45,240 bases of DNA from Parageobacillus caldoxylosilyticus NBRC 107762 (GTDB lineage: Bacteria > Bacillota > Bacilli > Bacillales > Anoxybacillaceae), in contig NZ_BAWO01000054.1 of NCBI RefSeq assembly GCF_000632715.1, forward strand, positions 1 to 45,240, read 5' to 3'. A model generated the notes under the pieces. That model was not told the DNA's origin and made no database searches. It saw only the letters and a list, made by a program, of their open reading frames with translations. Position 1 is the first letter of the stretch; every line of letters starts with the position of its first letter. Shown piece after piece: positions 26,106-35,093 of the stretch. The position numbers and the translations under genes are program-made.

Positions 26106-26933
26106 TCAAAAATTGAAATTATCTGGATCTGGCCCAATTCGTTTATTTAAATTAAGCGCATCAATTTTTGCCATTTCTTCCGGCGTTAGTTCAAAATCAA
26201 AAATATCGGCGTTTTCTTTAATACGCGCCGGGGTTACGGATTTTGGAATCGTGACGACTTCGTTTTGCAAATCCCAGCGCAGCACGACTTGAGCAGGCGT
26301 TTTTCCGTACTTTTTGCCAATTTCAACAATCGTCGGCTCCTGTAAAATTTCCCCTCTCATCAGCGGCGACCATGCTTCAAGCTGAATGTCATGCTGCTTG
26401 CAAAATGCATGGAGCTCTTTTTGCGTCAACCGCGGATGATATTCCACTTGGTTGACCATCGGTTTAATTTCGCAATCGGCCATTAAGTCTTCTAAATGAT
26501 GGATTTGGAAGTTGCTGACGCCGATCGCCCGCACAAGACCGTCTTTATACAGCTTTTCCAACGCCTTATACGTTTCTTTATACTTCCCTTTGACCGGCCA
26601 GTGTACTAAATATAAGTCAACATAGTCAAGACCTAACTTTTTCAGGCTTGTTTCGAACGCTTTCAACGTTGTTTCGTATCCTTGATCAGAGTTCCACACT
26701 TTTGTTGTAATAAATATTTCTTCACGCGGAATTCCTGATTCACGAACCGCTTTTCCTACCCCTTCTTCGTTTTGATAAAAAGCTGCTGTATCTACATGGC
26801 GGTAGCCGATTTCCAACGCAGTACGCACCGCGTTGATTACTTCCTCTCCCTCTTTTACTTTATAGACTCCAAGTCCAAGCCACGGCATTTGCACCCCATT
26901 ATGTAATGTCACCCGATCTTGTAAATGTTTCAT
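26106..26933 (-). CDS. Aldo/keto reductase (YvgN/YtbE type)
   Basis: A 275-residue AKR5-type TIM-barrel reductase, NADPH-dependent, acting on glyoxals and other aldehydes. The catalytic tetrad is complete: Asp48, Tyr53 ([13 protein letters not shown]), Lys78 (TTKVWN) and His111 (LVHWP). The cofactor block [13 protein letters not shown] is at the C-terminal side. Which Bacillus paralogue it equals cannot be settled by eye. It sits downstream of the quinone reductase gene but after that gene's terminator. Confidence 0.93.
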   Translation of the reverse strand: MKHLQDRVTLHNGVQMPWLGLGVYKVKEGEEVINAVRTALEIGYRHVDTAAFYQNEEGVGKAVRESGIPREEIFITTKVWNSDQGYETTLKAFETSLKKLGLDYVDLYLVHWPVKGKYKETYKALEKLYKDGLVRAIGVSNFQIHHLEDLMADCEIKPMVNQVEYHPRLTQKELHAFCKQHDIQLEAWSPLMRGEILQEPTIVEIGKKYGKTPAQVVLRWDLQNEVVTIPKSVTPARIKENADIFDFELTPEEMAKIDALNLNKRIGPDPDNFNF

Positions 26934-27008
26934 ATTTTCTCTCCTTTTCTAAAATTTTTCCACTTTTATTATGTTGGCGCAAAGAGAAAAAAGCAAAGCA
27001 TATGCATA

Positions 27009-27036
27009 AAAAAGATGAGGAAAAGCCTCATCTTTT
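27009..27036 (-). terminator. Terminator of the WrbA-type gene
   Basis: AAAGATGAGG pairs with CCTCATCTTT and overlaps the stop codon of the gene. Confidence 0.75.
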
Positions 27037-27649
27037 ATTGTTGCATTCCGTTTTTCACCCATTGTGCGACTTGAACGGTACGGCGCGCTTGGTGTTTCAC
27101 GGCTGCCTCTGCATTTTCCACTATTTTTCCATTTTGATCCACCGTTACACTCGTTCCGTACGGATTTCCTCCTGCGGCAAAAATAGATGGATCCGTATAT
27201 CCAGGCGCTACGACAATGGCACCCCAATGGTACATGGTTGTATATAGTTGCAAAATGGTTTGTTCTTGACCGCCATGTGCGTTTCCTGCAGATGCCATGG
27301 CGCTAACCACTTTATTAGCAAGCTTTCCTTGCGCCCATAATCCGCCAGTTGTATCTAAAAATTGCTTTAATTGGGAAGGTATATTGCCAAAGCGAGTCGG
27401 CACGCTGAAAATAATGGCATCCGCCCATTCTAAATCCGCTAACGTAGCGGTCGGAACGTCCTTCGTTGCCTCTGCATGCGCTTTCCATGCCGGATTCGAT
27501 TCAATTGCTTCTTTTGGCGCAAGTTCAGGAACTTTGACTACTTTTACTTCCGCCCCTGCTTCTTTTGCTGCTTCTTCCGCCCATCTTGCTAATTGGTAGT
27601 TCGTACCTGTAGAGCTGTAATAAATGATCGCCAATTTTACATTTGCCAT
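27035..27649 (-). CDS. NAD(P)H:quinone oxidoreductase, WrbA type
   Basis: A 204-residue flavodoxin-like protein. YYSSTGTNYQLARWAEEAAKEAG is the FMN phosphate loop, and FSVPTRFGNIPSQLKQFLDTTGGLWAQGKLANK plus SAGNAHGGQEQTI are WrbA signatures. It should reduce quinones by two electrons and so protect against quinone and electrophile stress. ATG 27649 with GGAGAG upstream is preferred over the longer reading from 27769. An MhqR-like operator lies about 140 bp upstream, consistent with quinone induction. Confidence 0.92.
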   Translation of the reverse strand: MANVKLAIIYYSSTGTNYQLARWAEEAAKEAGAEVKVVKVPELAPKEAIESNPAWKAHAEATKDVPTATLADLEWADAIIFSVPTRFGNIPSQLKQFLDTTGGLWAQGKLANKVVSAMASAGNAHGGQEQTILQLYTTMYHWGAIVVAPGYTDPSIFAAGGNPYGTSVTVDQNGKIVENAEAAVKHQARRTVQVAQWVKNGMQQ

Positions 27650-27783
27650 GATTCTTCTCTCCTTTGCACAAATTTTTCCATGTTCATTTTGACAGTATTC
27701 CCAGAACTCCCCAAATGGTAATTTGTCCGATTTTTTTCTTTCATTCATTACTTCCTTTAAGGCTGCCAAAATATTTAATTCTT

Positions 27784-27803
27784 AAATCTCGAATTCAAGA
27801 TTT
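27784..27803. promoter_or_regulatory. MhqR-like operator
   Basis: AAATCTCGAATTCAAGATTT is a 20-bp palindrome with a single mismatched pair. It fits the B. subtilis MhqR consensus tATCTcgaAtTCgAGATa as I recall it. MhqR controls quinone-detoxifying genes, which suits the downstream WrbA-type reductase. Confidence 0.65.
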
Positions 27804-27833
27804 ATTATATAAAACATTGGCTTTCATTGTCAA

Positions 27834-27936
27834 CAAAAAAATGCTTTCCTGCCATTTGGCGGGAAAAACCCCCCCGCCTTCTATTCCCCGCTATGACATG
27901 GCAGCGGAGAAAATAATACGCCGGCAGAAAAGCATC
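27834..27936 (-). terminator. Long structured terminator of dctP
   Basis: On the minus strand ATGCTTTTCTGCC (27935-27923) pairs with GGCAGGAAAGCAT (27853-27841), just before a run of T. About 70 nt lie between the arms, including a second hairpin (TTTCCCGCC/GGCAGGAAA) that competes for the 3' arm. Confidence 0.6.
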
Positions 27937-27953
27937 TTCCCTACTCGTCTATT

Positions 27954-29219
27954 TTAGTTCGCAATACTGATATTCGTTTTTTCTACATTTTGCTCTGCAG
28001 AAGGATGAAATTCATTTTCCATTTTGGAAACAACAACCGTTGCTACTGCATTACCAATGATGTTCGTAATGGCGCGCGCCTCCGACATAAAACGGTCAAC
28101 GCCAAGCAACAAAGCGATGCCTTCTACTGGAATCATTGGGAAGGCGGCCAGCGTGGCAGCCAGTGTAATAAATCCTGAACCCGTTACTCCCGCTGCTCCT
28201 TTGGAAGTGAGCATTAAAATGCCGAGTAACGTAAGCTCTTGCCAAATGCTTAAATCAATGCCGTAGGCTTGCGCAATAAACATAGCTGCCATCGAAAGGT
28301 AAATAGACGTTCCATCCAAGTTAAATGAATATCCCGTCGGCACAACAAGCCCGACAACCGATTTGGAGCATCCATATTTTTCAAGGCGTTCCATCAACTT
28401 TGGCAGCGCCGATTCTGAAGAAGAAGTGCCAAGCACAAGCAAAATTTCTTCTTTGATATAAGCAATAAATTTAAAAATATTAAATCCATAAAACTTAGCG
28501 ATCGCACCTAACACACCAAAAATAAACAATGCCATCGTAATATATACAGAAGCCATTAATTTTCCTAGCGACAATAATGAACCGATTCCAAACGTGCCAA
28601 TCGTATACGCCATCGCACCAAACGCAGCAATTGGCGATACTTTCATAACCATATTCACAACACCGAAGAAAATGTCCGCCAAACGTTCAAATAATGTAAT
28701 AACCGGCTTTGCTTTTTCTCCTAACCCTGCCGCAGCAAGTCCGAATAACACGGCAAAGAATAAAATCGGCAGCAATTCGCCTTTCGCAAGCGCCCCAACA
28801 ACATTATCTGGAATAATGCTAAGTAAAAACTCAATGACACCGTGATTTACTTCTTCTGCCTGTTTCGTATATTGCGACACATCGCCGCCTTTTACGGCAT
28901 CAGTATTAAACCCTACCCCTGGTTTGACCAAATTAACGACAATAATTCCGATTGCTAAGGCAAATGTAGTAACAATTTCAAAGTAAATAAGCGCTTTTCC
29001 TCCGATGCGGCCAACTTTTTTCAAATCCCCCATGTTTCCGATTCCAATCACAACCGTGAAAAAAATAATCGGTGCAATCACCATTTTGATTAACTTAATA
29101 AATGCATCAGCAAGCACTTTCAATTTCGAGCCAAATTCAGGAAATAAAAAACCAACGATAATTCCTAATATAATTCCAATAATTACTTGCACGGTTAAGC
29201 TTTTAAACTTGCTCCGCAT
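27954..29219 (-). CDS. dctP: C4-dicarboxylate:cation symporter
   Basis: A 421-residue dicarboxylate/amino acid:cation symporter (DAACS/SLC1 family) for succinate, fumarate and malate. The HP1 serine motif [12 protein letters not shown], the TM7 motif [13 protein letters not shown], and [20 protein letters not shown] of HP2 are all present. Length equals my memory of B. subtilis DctP. ATG 29219 has AAAGGAGAGGGG upstream. A perfect cre site lies 25 bp before the start, and the dctB/dctSR genes are adjacent, so it is under DctSR induction and carbon catabolite control. Confidence 0.95.
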   Translation of the reverse strand: MRSKFKSLTVQVIIGIILGIIVGFLFPEFGSKLKVLADAFIKLIKMVIAPIIFFTVVIGIGNMGDLKKVGRIGGKALIYFEIVTTFALAIGIIVVNLVKPGVGFNTDAVKGGDVSQYTKQAEEVNHGVIEFLLSIIPDNVVGALAKGELLPILFFAVLFGLAAAGLGEKAKPVITLFERLADIFFGVVNMVMKVSPIAAFGAMAYTIGTFGIGSLLSLGKLMASVYITMALFIFGVLGAIAKFYGFNIFKFIAYIKEEILLVLGTSSSESALPKLMERLEKYGCSKSVVGLVVPTGYSFNLDGTSIYLSMAAMFIAQAYGIDLSIWQELTLLGILMLTSKGAAGVTGSGFITLAATLAAFPMIPVEGIALLLGVDRFMSEARAITNIIGNAVATVVVSKMENEFHPSAEQNVEKTNISIAN

Positions 29220-29243
29220 TTCTCCCCTCTCCTTTCGTCGTCC

Positions 29244-29257
29244 TGATAACGCTTTCA
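29244..29257 (-). promoter_or_regulatory. cre site before dctP
   Basis: TGAAAGCGTTATCA on the minus strand fits the CcpA cre consensus at every fixed position. It sits in the leader, 25 bp upstream of the start, suited to repression. Confidence 0.75.
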
Positions 29258-29335
29258 ATCACCATGTTACCGCAATGTTCAGAAAATAAAAATATTATGT
29301 TAATAATGGTCTTTTTGTTCTTTTTGGTCTTGCAA

Positions 29336-29362
29336 AGAAAAAACGGCCTTATTTTAAGGCCG
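29336..29362 (-). terminator. Terminator of dctB
   Basis: CGGCCTTA pairs with TAAGGCCG, followed on the minus strand by TTTTTT. It separates dctB from dctP. Confidence 0.85.
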
Positions 29363-29371
29363 CTTTCTGTT

Positions 29372-30412
29372 TTATCTTTGTTTGATTTCGCGCAGCAGTT
29401 TGTCGCCAAACTCTTTTGCAAACTGGTCATACAAAGGCGCAAATTTCTGTTCCCATCGCTTTTTTTCTTCTTCAGATAGTTCATAAATATGAATATTTTC
29501 GTTTTGCTTTATTTCTTCTAATTCCTGTTCATTTTGATTTTTCGATTGCTGTAAATTCCACATGGTTGTTTCCTGAATCGCTTCCGTTATTTTTTGCTGG
29601 ATATCTCTCGGCAAACTCTCCCAAAACGATTTGTTCATCATCACCGCATAGCCAAGATATCCGTGGTTGCTGATCGTTATATATGGCTGAAATTTGTAAA
29701 AGCCTTTCGAGTAAATATTAGAAATCGTATTTTCCTGTCCATCAAATTCATGCTTTTCTAAGGAACGATATACATGATCAAACGAAACGACAATCGGTTC
29801 GCCGCCCAGCAAGCGAAATTGCTCTTCAATCACTTCGCTTGGCATAATACGAAAGCGCAATCCGCGAAAATCATCAGGGCGGACCAGCAAACGAGTTGTG
29901 CTCGTCATTTGTTTAAAACCGTTGCTCCACAAAGCCAATCCCTTAATTCCTTTTGAATCTAACATCGCTAAAAGCTGTTTGCCTACACTTCCTGTAAACG
30001 TCCGCTCCACATCGTGGTAGTCTTGAAATAGATAGGGCAAATCTAATACTTGCCATTCAGGAATTAATTCCGTCACTTTGGAAAACGTCGGCGCAATCAT
30101 TTGCACGTCACCACGCAATAGTGCATCCATTTCCTCGCCATCGGAATATAAAGAACCGTTCGAAAATACTTCTACTTTTACACGGCCATTTGTTTTTTTT
30201 TCGACAAGATCGGCAAACTTTTGCGCCGCCAATCCTTTTGGCGTATTTTCCGCTACTACATGGCTAAAATAGATAACAATTTGCTTTTTTAGCCCTTGTT
30301 GCTCATCATCATATACCATATTTTCATTGCGAAAATGCTGTTTTAGTAAAAACGCTGCACATCCTAAACAAATAAGCAAAACAAGAGATAACACCCACCA
30401 TTGCTTTTTCAT
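29372..30412 (-). CDS. dctB: TRAP-type C4-dicarboxylate-binding protein
   Basis: About 346 residues. A signal-like hydrophobic helix (WWVLSLVLLICLGCAAFLL) is followed by a DctP/TAXI-type periplasmic-binding fold (IYFSHVVAENTPKGLAAQKFADLVEKKTNGRVKVEVFSNGSL; LPYLFQDYHDVERTF; RLFRIMPSEV-like block with the conserved Arg). In B. subtilis DctB binds C4-dicarboxylates outside the cell and signals through DctS rather than serving a TRAP transporter; no TRAP permease is present here either. The cysteine in CLGC might be lipidated, but the lipobox is poor. ATG 30412 has GGTG nearby; ATG 30424 is the alternative. Confidence 0.9.
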   Translation of the reverse strand: MKKQWWVLSLVLLICLGCAAFLLKQHFRNENMVYDDEQQGLKKQIVIYFSHVVAENTPKGLAAQKFADLVEKKTNGRVKVEVFSNGSLYSDGEEMDALLRGDVQMIAPTFSKVTELIPEWQVLDLPYLFQDYHDVERTFTGSVGKQLLAMLDSKGIKGLALWSNGFKQMTSTTRLLVRPDDFRGLRFRIMPSEVIEEQFRLLGGEPIVVSFDHVYRSLEKHEFDGQENTISNIYSKGFYKFQPYITISNHGYLGYAVMMNKSFWESLPRDIQQKITEAIQETTMWNLQQSKNQNEQELEEIKQNENIHIYELSEEEKKRWEQKFAPLYDQFAKEFGDKLLREIKQR

Positions 30413-30523
30413 GTTCCACACCATTTATGAATAAGTTTTTTAATCAAATTTTATCATATTGTCGAAAAATGCTAAAATAATCAACAAAATTATATTATTT
30501 TTCATGAAGACGAGGTATTCGTT

Positions 30524-32104
30524 GTGATGCATCGGCTATCCATTCGCTGGAAAATCACCATCTTAATTTTTTTTATCGTTAGCTTCTCCTTATTGTTAAG
30601 CGGAATGTTTGTCATCGGCGACTTTTTTCACACAAAAGAAGAGGAATTGCGGCAGCGGGCATTGTTGACGGCACGGACGGTATCCGAGCTTCCTGAAATC
30701 AAATCACATATTGTCGGAACCCAAAAAGAACGATCTTCCATCAACATCATTGTCGAACGTGTTCGCATTATTCATAACGCCGACTATGTTGTTGTTCTTG
30801 ACATGAATAAAATTCGCCTTTCCCATCCGGTCCCATCCATGATTGGGAGTGTTTCCCGCGGCGCCGATGAAGGTCCGGCCTTTGCGGAACATACTTACAC
30901 GTCGAAAGCGCGCGGCGAAATTGGCACTGTCATTCGCGCATTCGTTCCAATTATGAACCAAGACCACCAACAAATCGGCGTCGTTATCGCGGCATATCGA
31001 TTGCCAACTTTTTTCGAAGTGATCGATGCTTTAAAAGAAGAAATTTTGATTGCCATAAGTCTTTCTTTACTCATCGGCGGAATCGGGGCTTGGCTGCTTG
31101 CTTCCCATATTAAACGGCAAATGTTTCAGCTTGAGCCTCATGAAATTGCCAAACTGCTTGTCGAACGTACCGAAGCCTTTAACGCGATGCACGAAGGGGT
31201 CATTGCGATTGACAGTGATGAAAAAATCACCATTTTTAATAACCGGGCAAAACAGATGCTCGGCGTTAAAGGGGATGTGATCGGCAAACCGATTCGTTCT
31301 GTTATTCCTGACACGCACCTGCCGGAAATATTAGAAATTAACCAGCCTATTTATAATAAAGAATTGCAGATAGGAAACTTGACGATTTGGAGCAATCGCA
31401 TTCCGATTAAAGTCAATGGCAAAATCGTCGGTGCCATCGCTATTTTCCAAGATCGCACAGAGATAAAGAAGCTGGCCGAAGAGCTGACAGGTGTTAAAGC
31501 TTTCGTCAGCGCTTTGCGTGTGCAAAATCATGAATATATGAATAAACTTCATACGATCGCCGGATTAATTCAATTAGGGCACCAAGAAAAAGCGCTTGAA
31601 TACGTCTTTCAAGTGACGGAAGAACAAAAAGGGTTAACCCGTTTTTTAAGCAAACATATTAAAGACGAAAGCATTTCCGGTCTGCTTCTAAGTAAAGTCC
31701 GTCGCGGCAAAGAGCTGGGCATTCATGTGATTATCGACCGTCATAGTCGTCTGCATGCTTTTCCGCCTGCATTGGACCATCATGATTTCGTCGTCATTCT
31801 TGGAAATTTGATTGAAAACGCTTTTGACTCCTTTCAAGGCATTACGGATCGGGAAAAAGAAATATATGTAAGCATCGAGCAAAATGAGGAAATTTGTTCT
31901 CTCTCGGTGGAAGACAACGGCCAAGGCATTGATCCGGAGCATCTCGACCGCATTTTCGAGGAGGGGTTCTCCACCAAAGGCAAAAATGGACGAGGCATCG
32001 GTTTGTACTTAGTCAAGCACATTGTGGAAAAAGGAAAAGGGCATATGGATGTAAAGTCGGAAAAAGGAAAAGGAACAATATTTACGATTACTTTTGACAT
32101 GTAA
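30524..32104 (+). CDS. dctS: C4-dicarboxylate sensor histidine kinase
   Basis: A 526-residue CitA/DcuS-type kinase: N-terminal helix, an extracytoplasmic PAS-like domain (about 35-170), a second helix (171-195), a cytosolic PAS domain (about 210-320), and a SPOB-type phosphoacceptor helix (RVQNHEYMNKLHTIAGLIQLG). The HATPase has NLIENAFDSF, DNGQGI and GRGIGLYLVK. It senses dicarboxylates, with DctB, and phosphorylates DctR. A GTG at 30524 and an ATG at 30527 are both possible, with CGAGGT upstream. It is divergent from dctB and followed by dctR. Confidence 0.94.
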   Translation: MMHRLSIRWKITILIFFIVSFSLLLSGMFVIGDFFHTKEEELRQRALLTARTVSELPEIKSHIVGTQKERSSINIIVERVRIIHNADYVVVLDMNKIRLSHPVPSMIGSVSRGADEGPAFAEHTYTSKARGEIGTVIRAFVPIMNQDHQQIGVVIAAYRLPTFFEVIDALKEEILIAISLSLLIGGIGAWLLASHIKRQMFQLEPHEIAKLLVERTEAFNAMHEGVIAIDSDEKITIFNNRAKQMLGVKGDVIGKPIRSVIPDTHLPEILEINQPIYNKELQIGNLTIWSNRIPIKVNGKIVGAIAIFQDRTEIKKLAEELTGVKAFVSALRVQNHEYMNKLHTIAGLIQLGHQEKALEYVFQVTEEQKGLTRFLSKHIKDESISGLLLSKVRRGKELGIHVIIDRHSRLHAFPPALDHHDFVVILGNLIENAFDSFQGITDREKEIYVSIEQNEEICSLSVEDNGQGIDPEHLDRIFEEGFSTKGKNGRGIGLYLVKHIVEKGKGHMDVKSEKGKGTIFTITFDM

Positions 32105-32116
32105 GGAGGAAGAAGA

Positions 32117-32797
32117 TTGTACCGCGTACTGCTCATTGAAGACGATCCGATGGTACAGGAGGTGAACCGCCAGTTCATCGAACAAGTAGAAGGATTTACA
32201 GTAATCGGCGTTGCCGGAAACGGGATCGAAGGAATACAACTGATCCGCGAACTTCATCCCGATTTAGCCATTATCGATATTTATATGCCCGAGCAGGACG
32301 GCTTGGAAACATTAAAAGAAATTCGCTCAAAAGGGTATGAAGTCGATGTCATCGCCATCACCGCAGCAAGCGACATCGATACCGTACGCCGTGTACTGCA
32401 AAACGGCGCGTTTGATTACATTATGAAACCCTTTAAATTTGAACGCCTCAAACAGGCTCTCGAAAATTACCATGCATTTCGCCAAACGTTAGCCGAAAAA
32501 GAAACGCTAACACAAAAAGAACTAGATGCTCTTTTGCAAACGCCGGAACAGCAAACATTGTCGCATGACGGGCTACCAAAAGGATTAAACGAAGTGACAT
32601 TGCAAAAAATCGTACATTATCTCCGGAAACAGGCAAGCCCCGTTTCCGCCGAAGAAGTTGCCGAAGGGGTCGGCATCGCCCGGGTAACTGCCCGCCGCTA
32701 TTTAGAATACTTAGAAAAGAAAGGGGAAGTCACTCTCGACGTTCAATACGGCGGAATCGGGCGCCCGGTAAACCGGTACATGATGAAACACATATAA
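32117..32797 (+). CDS. dctR: CitB-family response regulator
   Basis: A 226-residue regulator with an N-terminal receiver domain (phospho-acceptor Asp54 in LAIIDIYMPEQDG, Lys in IMKPF) and a C-terminal DcuR/CitB-type helix-turn-helix (VSAEEVAEGVGIARVTARRYLEYL). The TTG start has AAGGAGG at good spacing. It lies 12 bp after dctS and should activate dctP. Confidence 0.94.
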   Translation: MYRVLLIEDDPMVQEVNRQFIEQVEGFTVIGVAGNGIEGIQLIRELHPDLAIIDIYMPEQDGLETLKEIRSKGYEVDVIAITAASDIDTVRRVLQNGAFDYIMKPFKFERLKQALENYHAFRQTLAEKETLTQKELDALLQTPEQQTLSHDGLPKGLNEVTLQKIVHYLRKQASPVSAEEVAEGVGIARVTARRYLEYLEKKGEVTLDVQYGGIGRPVNRYMMKHI

Positions 32798-32817
32798 GAA
32801 AAACAGCTGCCATGTTC

Positions 32818-33795
32818 TTATACCGATGAGCGTTCCATGAAACGAACAGGCAGTTTTTCCTTTTTCTTCACGATATTCCCCGTTTCGATGTAATGATAGA
32901 TAAGACGAAAGGCCTTCGTTCCCATCAGCGCAAGCGGCAGCTCCATCGTCGTAATTTGCAGCGGTTCTGAAATCGGGTGATTATCGAAACTGACAATCGC
33001 AAGATCGTCAGGGATCTTCACCCCTTCTTTTCTCCCCCACAACACGATGCCCGCCGCCACTTGATCGCTCGATACAAGCAGCGCGCTCGGCTTTTCGGAC
33101 AGATCCATCCATTGATGGATCACCCGCTTTCCGTCTTCGACGTATAAACAATGGTCAAAAATCCACTCTTTTCGCGGTTCAACACCAATTTGCCGCAGCG
33201 TGTCATAATAGGCCGTTTCCCGCGCTTTGCTATTTGTCCCTGTCGTTCTTCCGATGCAATAACCAATGTGCCGATGCCCTTTCCGAATTAAATAGCGCAA
33301 CGCCTTAGCAAACGATTCGTAATGGTCAATGTAGACAGATAAAAAATCTTTATCCCCGACATTCTCGCATAACACGATTGGCCCATCTTCCTTGTACTCC
33401 TCGATTACATTCCAGCCCGCCACATGCGAACAAATAATAAGCCCGTCGACTTGTTTCATTCGCATCATTTCCAACGCTTCTAATTCCTTTTCCACATCGT
33501 AATTCGTTTGAAATAGCAAAAGATGGTACCGGTGGCGAAGCGCCTCTTTTGATATCCCTTCCAATATGGCGCCGAAATATGGGTGATTCACGTAGGGAAG
33601 CATGACCCCGATAATCGACGTTTTTCCTTTTGCTAAATGAACTGCATTAATGTTTTTCGTGTAATTTAATTTTTCTACCGCTTCCCATACTGCATTTCTT
33701 TTCTCTTCTCGCACGTAAGGATAGCCGTTTAGCACCCTTGACACCGTTGCCACGGAGACCCCTGCTTCTTTGGCGATTTCACGGATATTTGCCAT
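32818..33795 (-). CDS. LacI-family transcriptional regulator
   Basis: A 325-residue repressor. Residues 1-50 are the LacI helix-turn-helix (NIREIAKEAGVSVATVSRVLNG) and hinge; the rest is the periplasmic-binding-like sensor (IIGVMLPYVNHPYFGAILEGI ... LLVSSDQVAAGIVLWGRK ... AIVSFDNHPISE). The ligand is unknown and no sugar operon is adjacent. ATG 33795 has AAAGGTGAT upstream. A perfect TGAAACGCGTTTCA palindrome 32 bp upstream suggests autoregulation. Confidence 0.92.
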   Translation of the reverse strand: MANIREIAKEAGVSVATVSRVLNGYPYVREEKRNAVWEAVEKLNYTKNINAVHLAKGKTSIIGVMLPYVNHPYFGAILEGISKEALRHRYHLLLFQTNYDVEKELEALEMMRMKQVDGLIICSHVAGWNVIEEYKEDGPIVLCENVGDKDFLSVYIDHYESFAKALRYLIRKGHRHIGYCIGRTTGTNSKARETAYYDTLRQIGVEPRKEWIFDHCLYVEDGKRVIHQWMDLSEKPSALLVSSDQVAAGIVLWGRKEGVKIPDDLAIVSFDNHPISEPLQITTMELPLALMGTKAFRLIYHYIETGNIVKKKEKLPVRFMERSSV

Positions 33796-33826
33796 CGTAT
33801 CACCTTTTTTCAAAAAACTATTGCAT

Positions 33827-33840
33827 TGAAACGCGTTTCA
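33827..33840. promoter_or_regulatory. LacI-family operator, autoregulatory
   Basis: TGAAACGCGTTTCA is a perfect 14-bp palindrome with the central CG typical of LacI/GalR operators. It lies between the regulator and a small plus-strand ORF and could control both; it also resembles a cre site. Confidence 0.65.
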
Positions 33841-33883
33841 TACATTATTGTATCCTCAAACAACATAAAGGAGGAATAAATCG

Positions 33884-34051
33884 ATGATAAGCGGAATATT
33901 GTTGATTTTGTTTCTATGTGCGGTTGAATGGATTGGAGCTTATATAGCTTTAGAAGCCAATCCCCAAGCAAAGCGGGAAGATTATCATAAAAACGACCGT
34001 TCATGCAACGGTAGAACTTCGCAAAAAACGATTGACAGACGTATGAAATAA
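33884..34051 (+). CDS. Small membrane protein, unknown
   Basis: A 55-residue ORF with a strong AAAGGAGG 9 nt before the ATG. One N-terminal transmembrane helix (GILLILFLCAVEWIGAYIAL) is followed by a charged tail rich in Arg, Lys and Asp. Family unknown. It is divergent from the LacI regulator, with the palindromic operator between them, so the regulator may control it. Confidence 0.55.
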   Translation: MISGILLILFLCAVEWIGAYIALEANPQAKREDYHKNDRSCNGRTSQKTIDRRMK

Positions 34052-34229
34052 AAGAAGTGATGTTGGGAGATCATGACTTTTCAAAAATTATTTCTTGCCA
34101 CAAACATGTTCTCCCTTTACGCTGCTAATCGTCCAGTAACTATTGTAACAAAAACATTTATCATCGAAACATTTCTCCTTCATGTTTCAACTGATATAAT
34201 AAAGTGTATAAACTTAAGGAGGAATGGTG

Positions 34230-34976
34230 ATGCAATTAGCTTGGAAGCCATTGATAACTGCCATCATGGTCATCGCTCTGGTTTCAGGGTGCGGAACGAA
34301 AGAAACAAACGGAGGAAAACAACCGAATTCTTCTAATAACGACACAAACCAAACGGAAACGACGCAATCGGATCATACAGGGCAATCAGAGGCATCGCAA
34401 CCTTCGAGCGGCGTCTCAGAAAACGGCACCACTAGCGCAGAAGAAAACAACCAACAAGAAACGCGTCCTTCCGAAATTCAATTACCTTATATGGCCGATG
34501 GAAAAGAAGTGAAAGAAACTGCTTCTTTAAAAACAAGCGACAACCAAGGTTTTTCCTTATATGTACTAAAAGGCTGGAATCTTGATGCCGAAGAGCCTCA
34601 TTCCGATGTGTTGCTGCACGATAACAGCTTCGTCAGAATCCGCCTCCTTCATGTGGAAGGAAACGGAACAGATTATGGGAAACTAGCTGAAGAACACGCA
34701 CAAGCAGTGTCTTCCGACGCTGTTCGCCAGGACAGCACAAATCTTCCAGAATCATTGAAAGGAGCCGCTTGGTATACCGCACACTCGGAAAACATGACGG
34801 TTCATGTCATCGGTACAAGCAGCCCTGTTCCTATGCTGGTGATAATTCAAACGCCAAAAGATAAGGAAGAGCTTGCTCCTATTTTAGCAATGATTGAAAC
34901 GATACGAAAAACGGATTCGGCAAAGCTGGACAAAGAAGCGGCAGACCCGAATGAATCTGTCAGCTCCTCCAATTAG
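34230..34976 (+). CDS. Lipoprotein of unknown function
   Basis: A 248-residue secreted lipoprotein. The signal peptide ends in the lipobox ALVSGC with Cys21. A low-complexity linker rich in Ser, Asn, Thr, Gln and Glu (about 25-85) precedes a soluble domain of about 130 residues (QGFSLYVLKGWNLDAEEPHSDVLLHDNSFVRIRLL...). I do not recognise the domain. ATG 34230 is preferred, with AAGGAGG 7 nt upstream; ATG 34224 abuts it. A plus-strand terminator follows. Confidence 0.85.
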   Translation: MQLAWKPLITAIMVIALVSGCGTKETNGGKQPNSSNNDTNQTETTQSDHTGQSEASQPSSGVSENGTTSAEENNQQETRPSEIQLPYMADGKEVKETASLKTSDNQGFSLYVLKGWNLDAEEPHSDVLLHDNSFVRIRLLHVEGNGTDYGKLAEEHAQAVSSDAVRQDSTNLPESLKGAAWYTAHSENMTVHVIGTSSPVPMLVIIQTPKDKEELAPILAMIETIRKTDSAKLDKEAADPNESVSSSN

Positions 34977-35016
34977 AATACTTTCTTCATCATCTATCCA
35001 TTTGAAGAAGAAAATT

Positions 35017-35049
35017 GGTCCTGTTTCTGCACGCAAACGGGACCTTTTC
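35017..35049 (+). terminator. Terminator of the lipoprotein gene
   Basis: GGTCCTGTTT pairs with AAACGGGACC, followed by TTTTCTT. Confidence 0.8.
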
Positions 35050-35063
35050 TTATGTCAGCAAAC

Positions 35064-35093
35064 AAAAAAAAACCCTATTTGAAACAAAGGGTT
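35064..35093 (-). terminator. Terminator of yhbH
   Basis: AACCCT pairs with AGGGTT with an inner TTG/CAA extension, followed on the minus strand by a run of T. It overlaps the yhbH stop. Confidence 0.75.

Noticed and set aside
27649-27769. 40-residue N-terminal extension of the WrbA-type protein
   Set aside because: The ATG at 27649 has a proper Shine-Dalgarno and starts the flavodoxin fold at once; the extension would leave no leader between its start and the MhqR-like operator.
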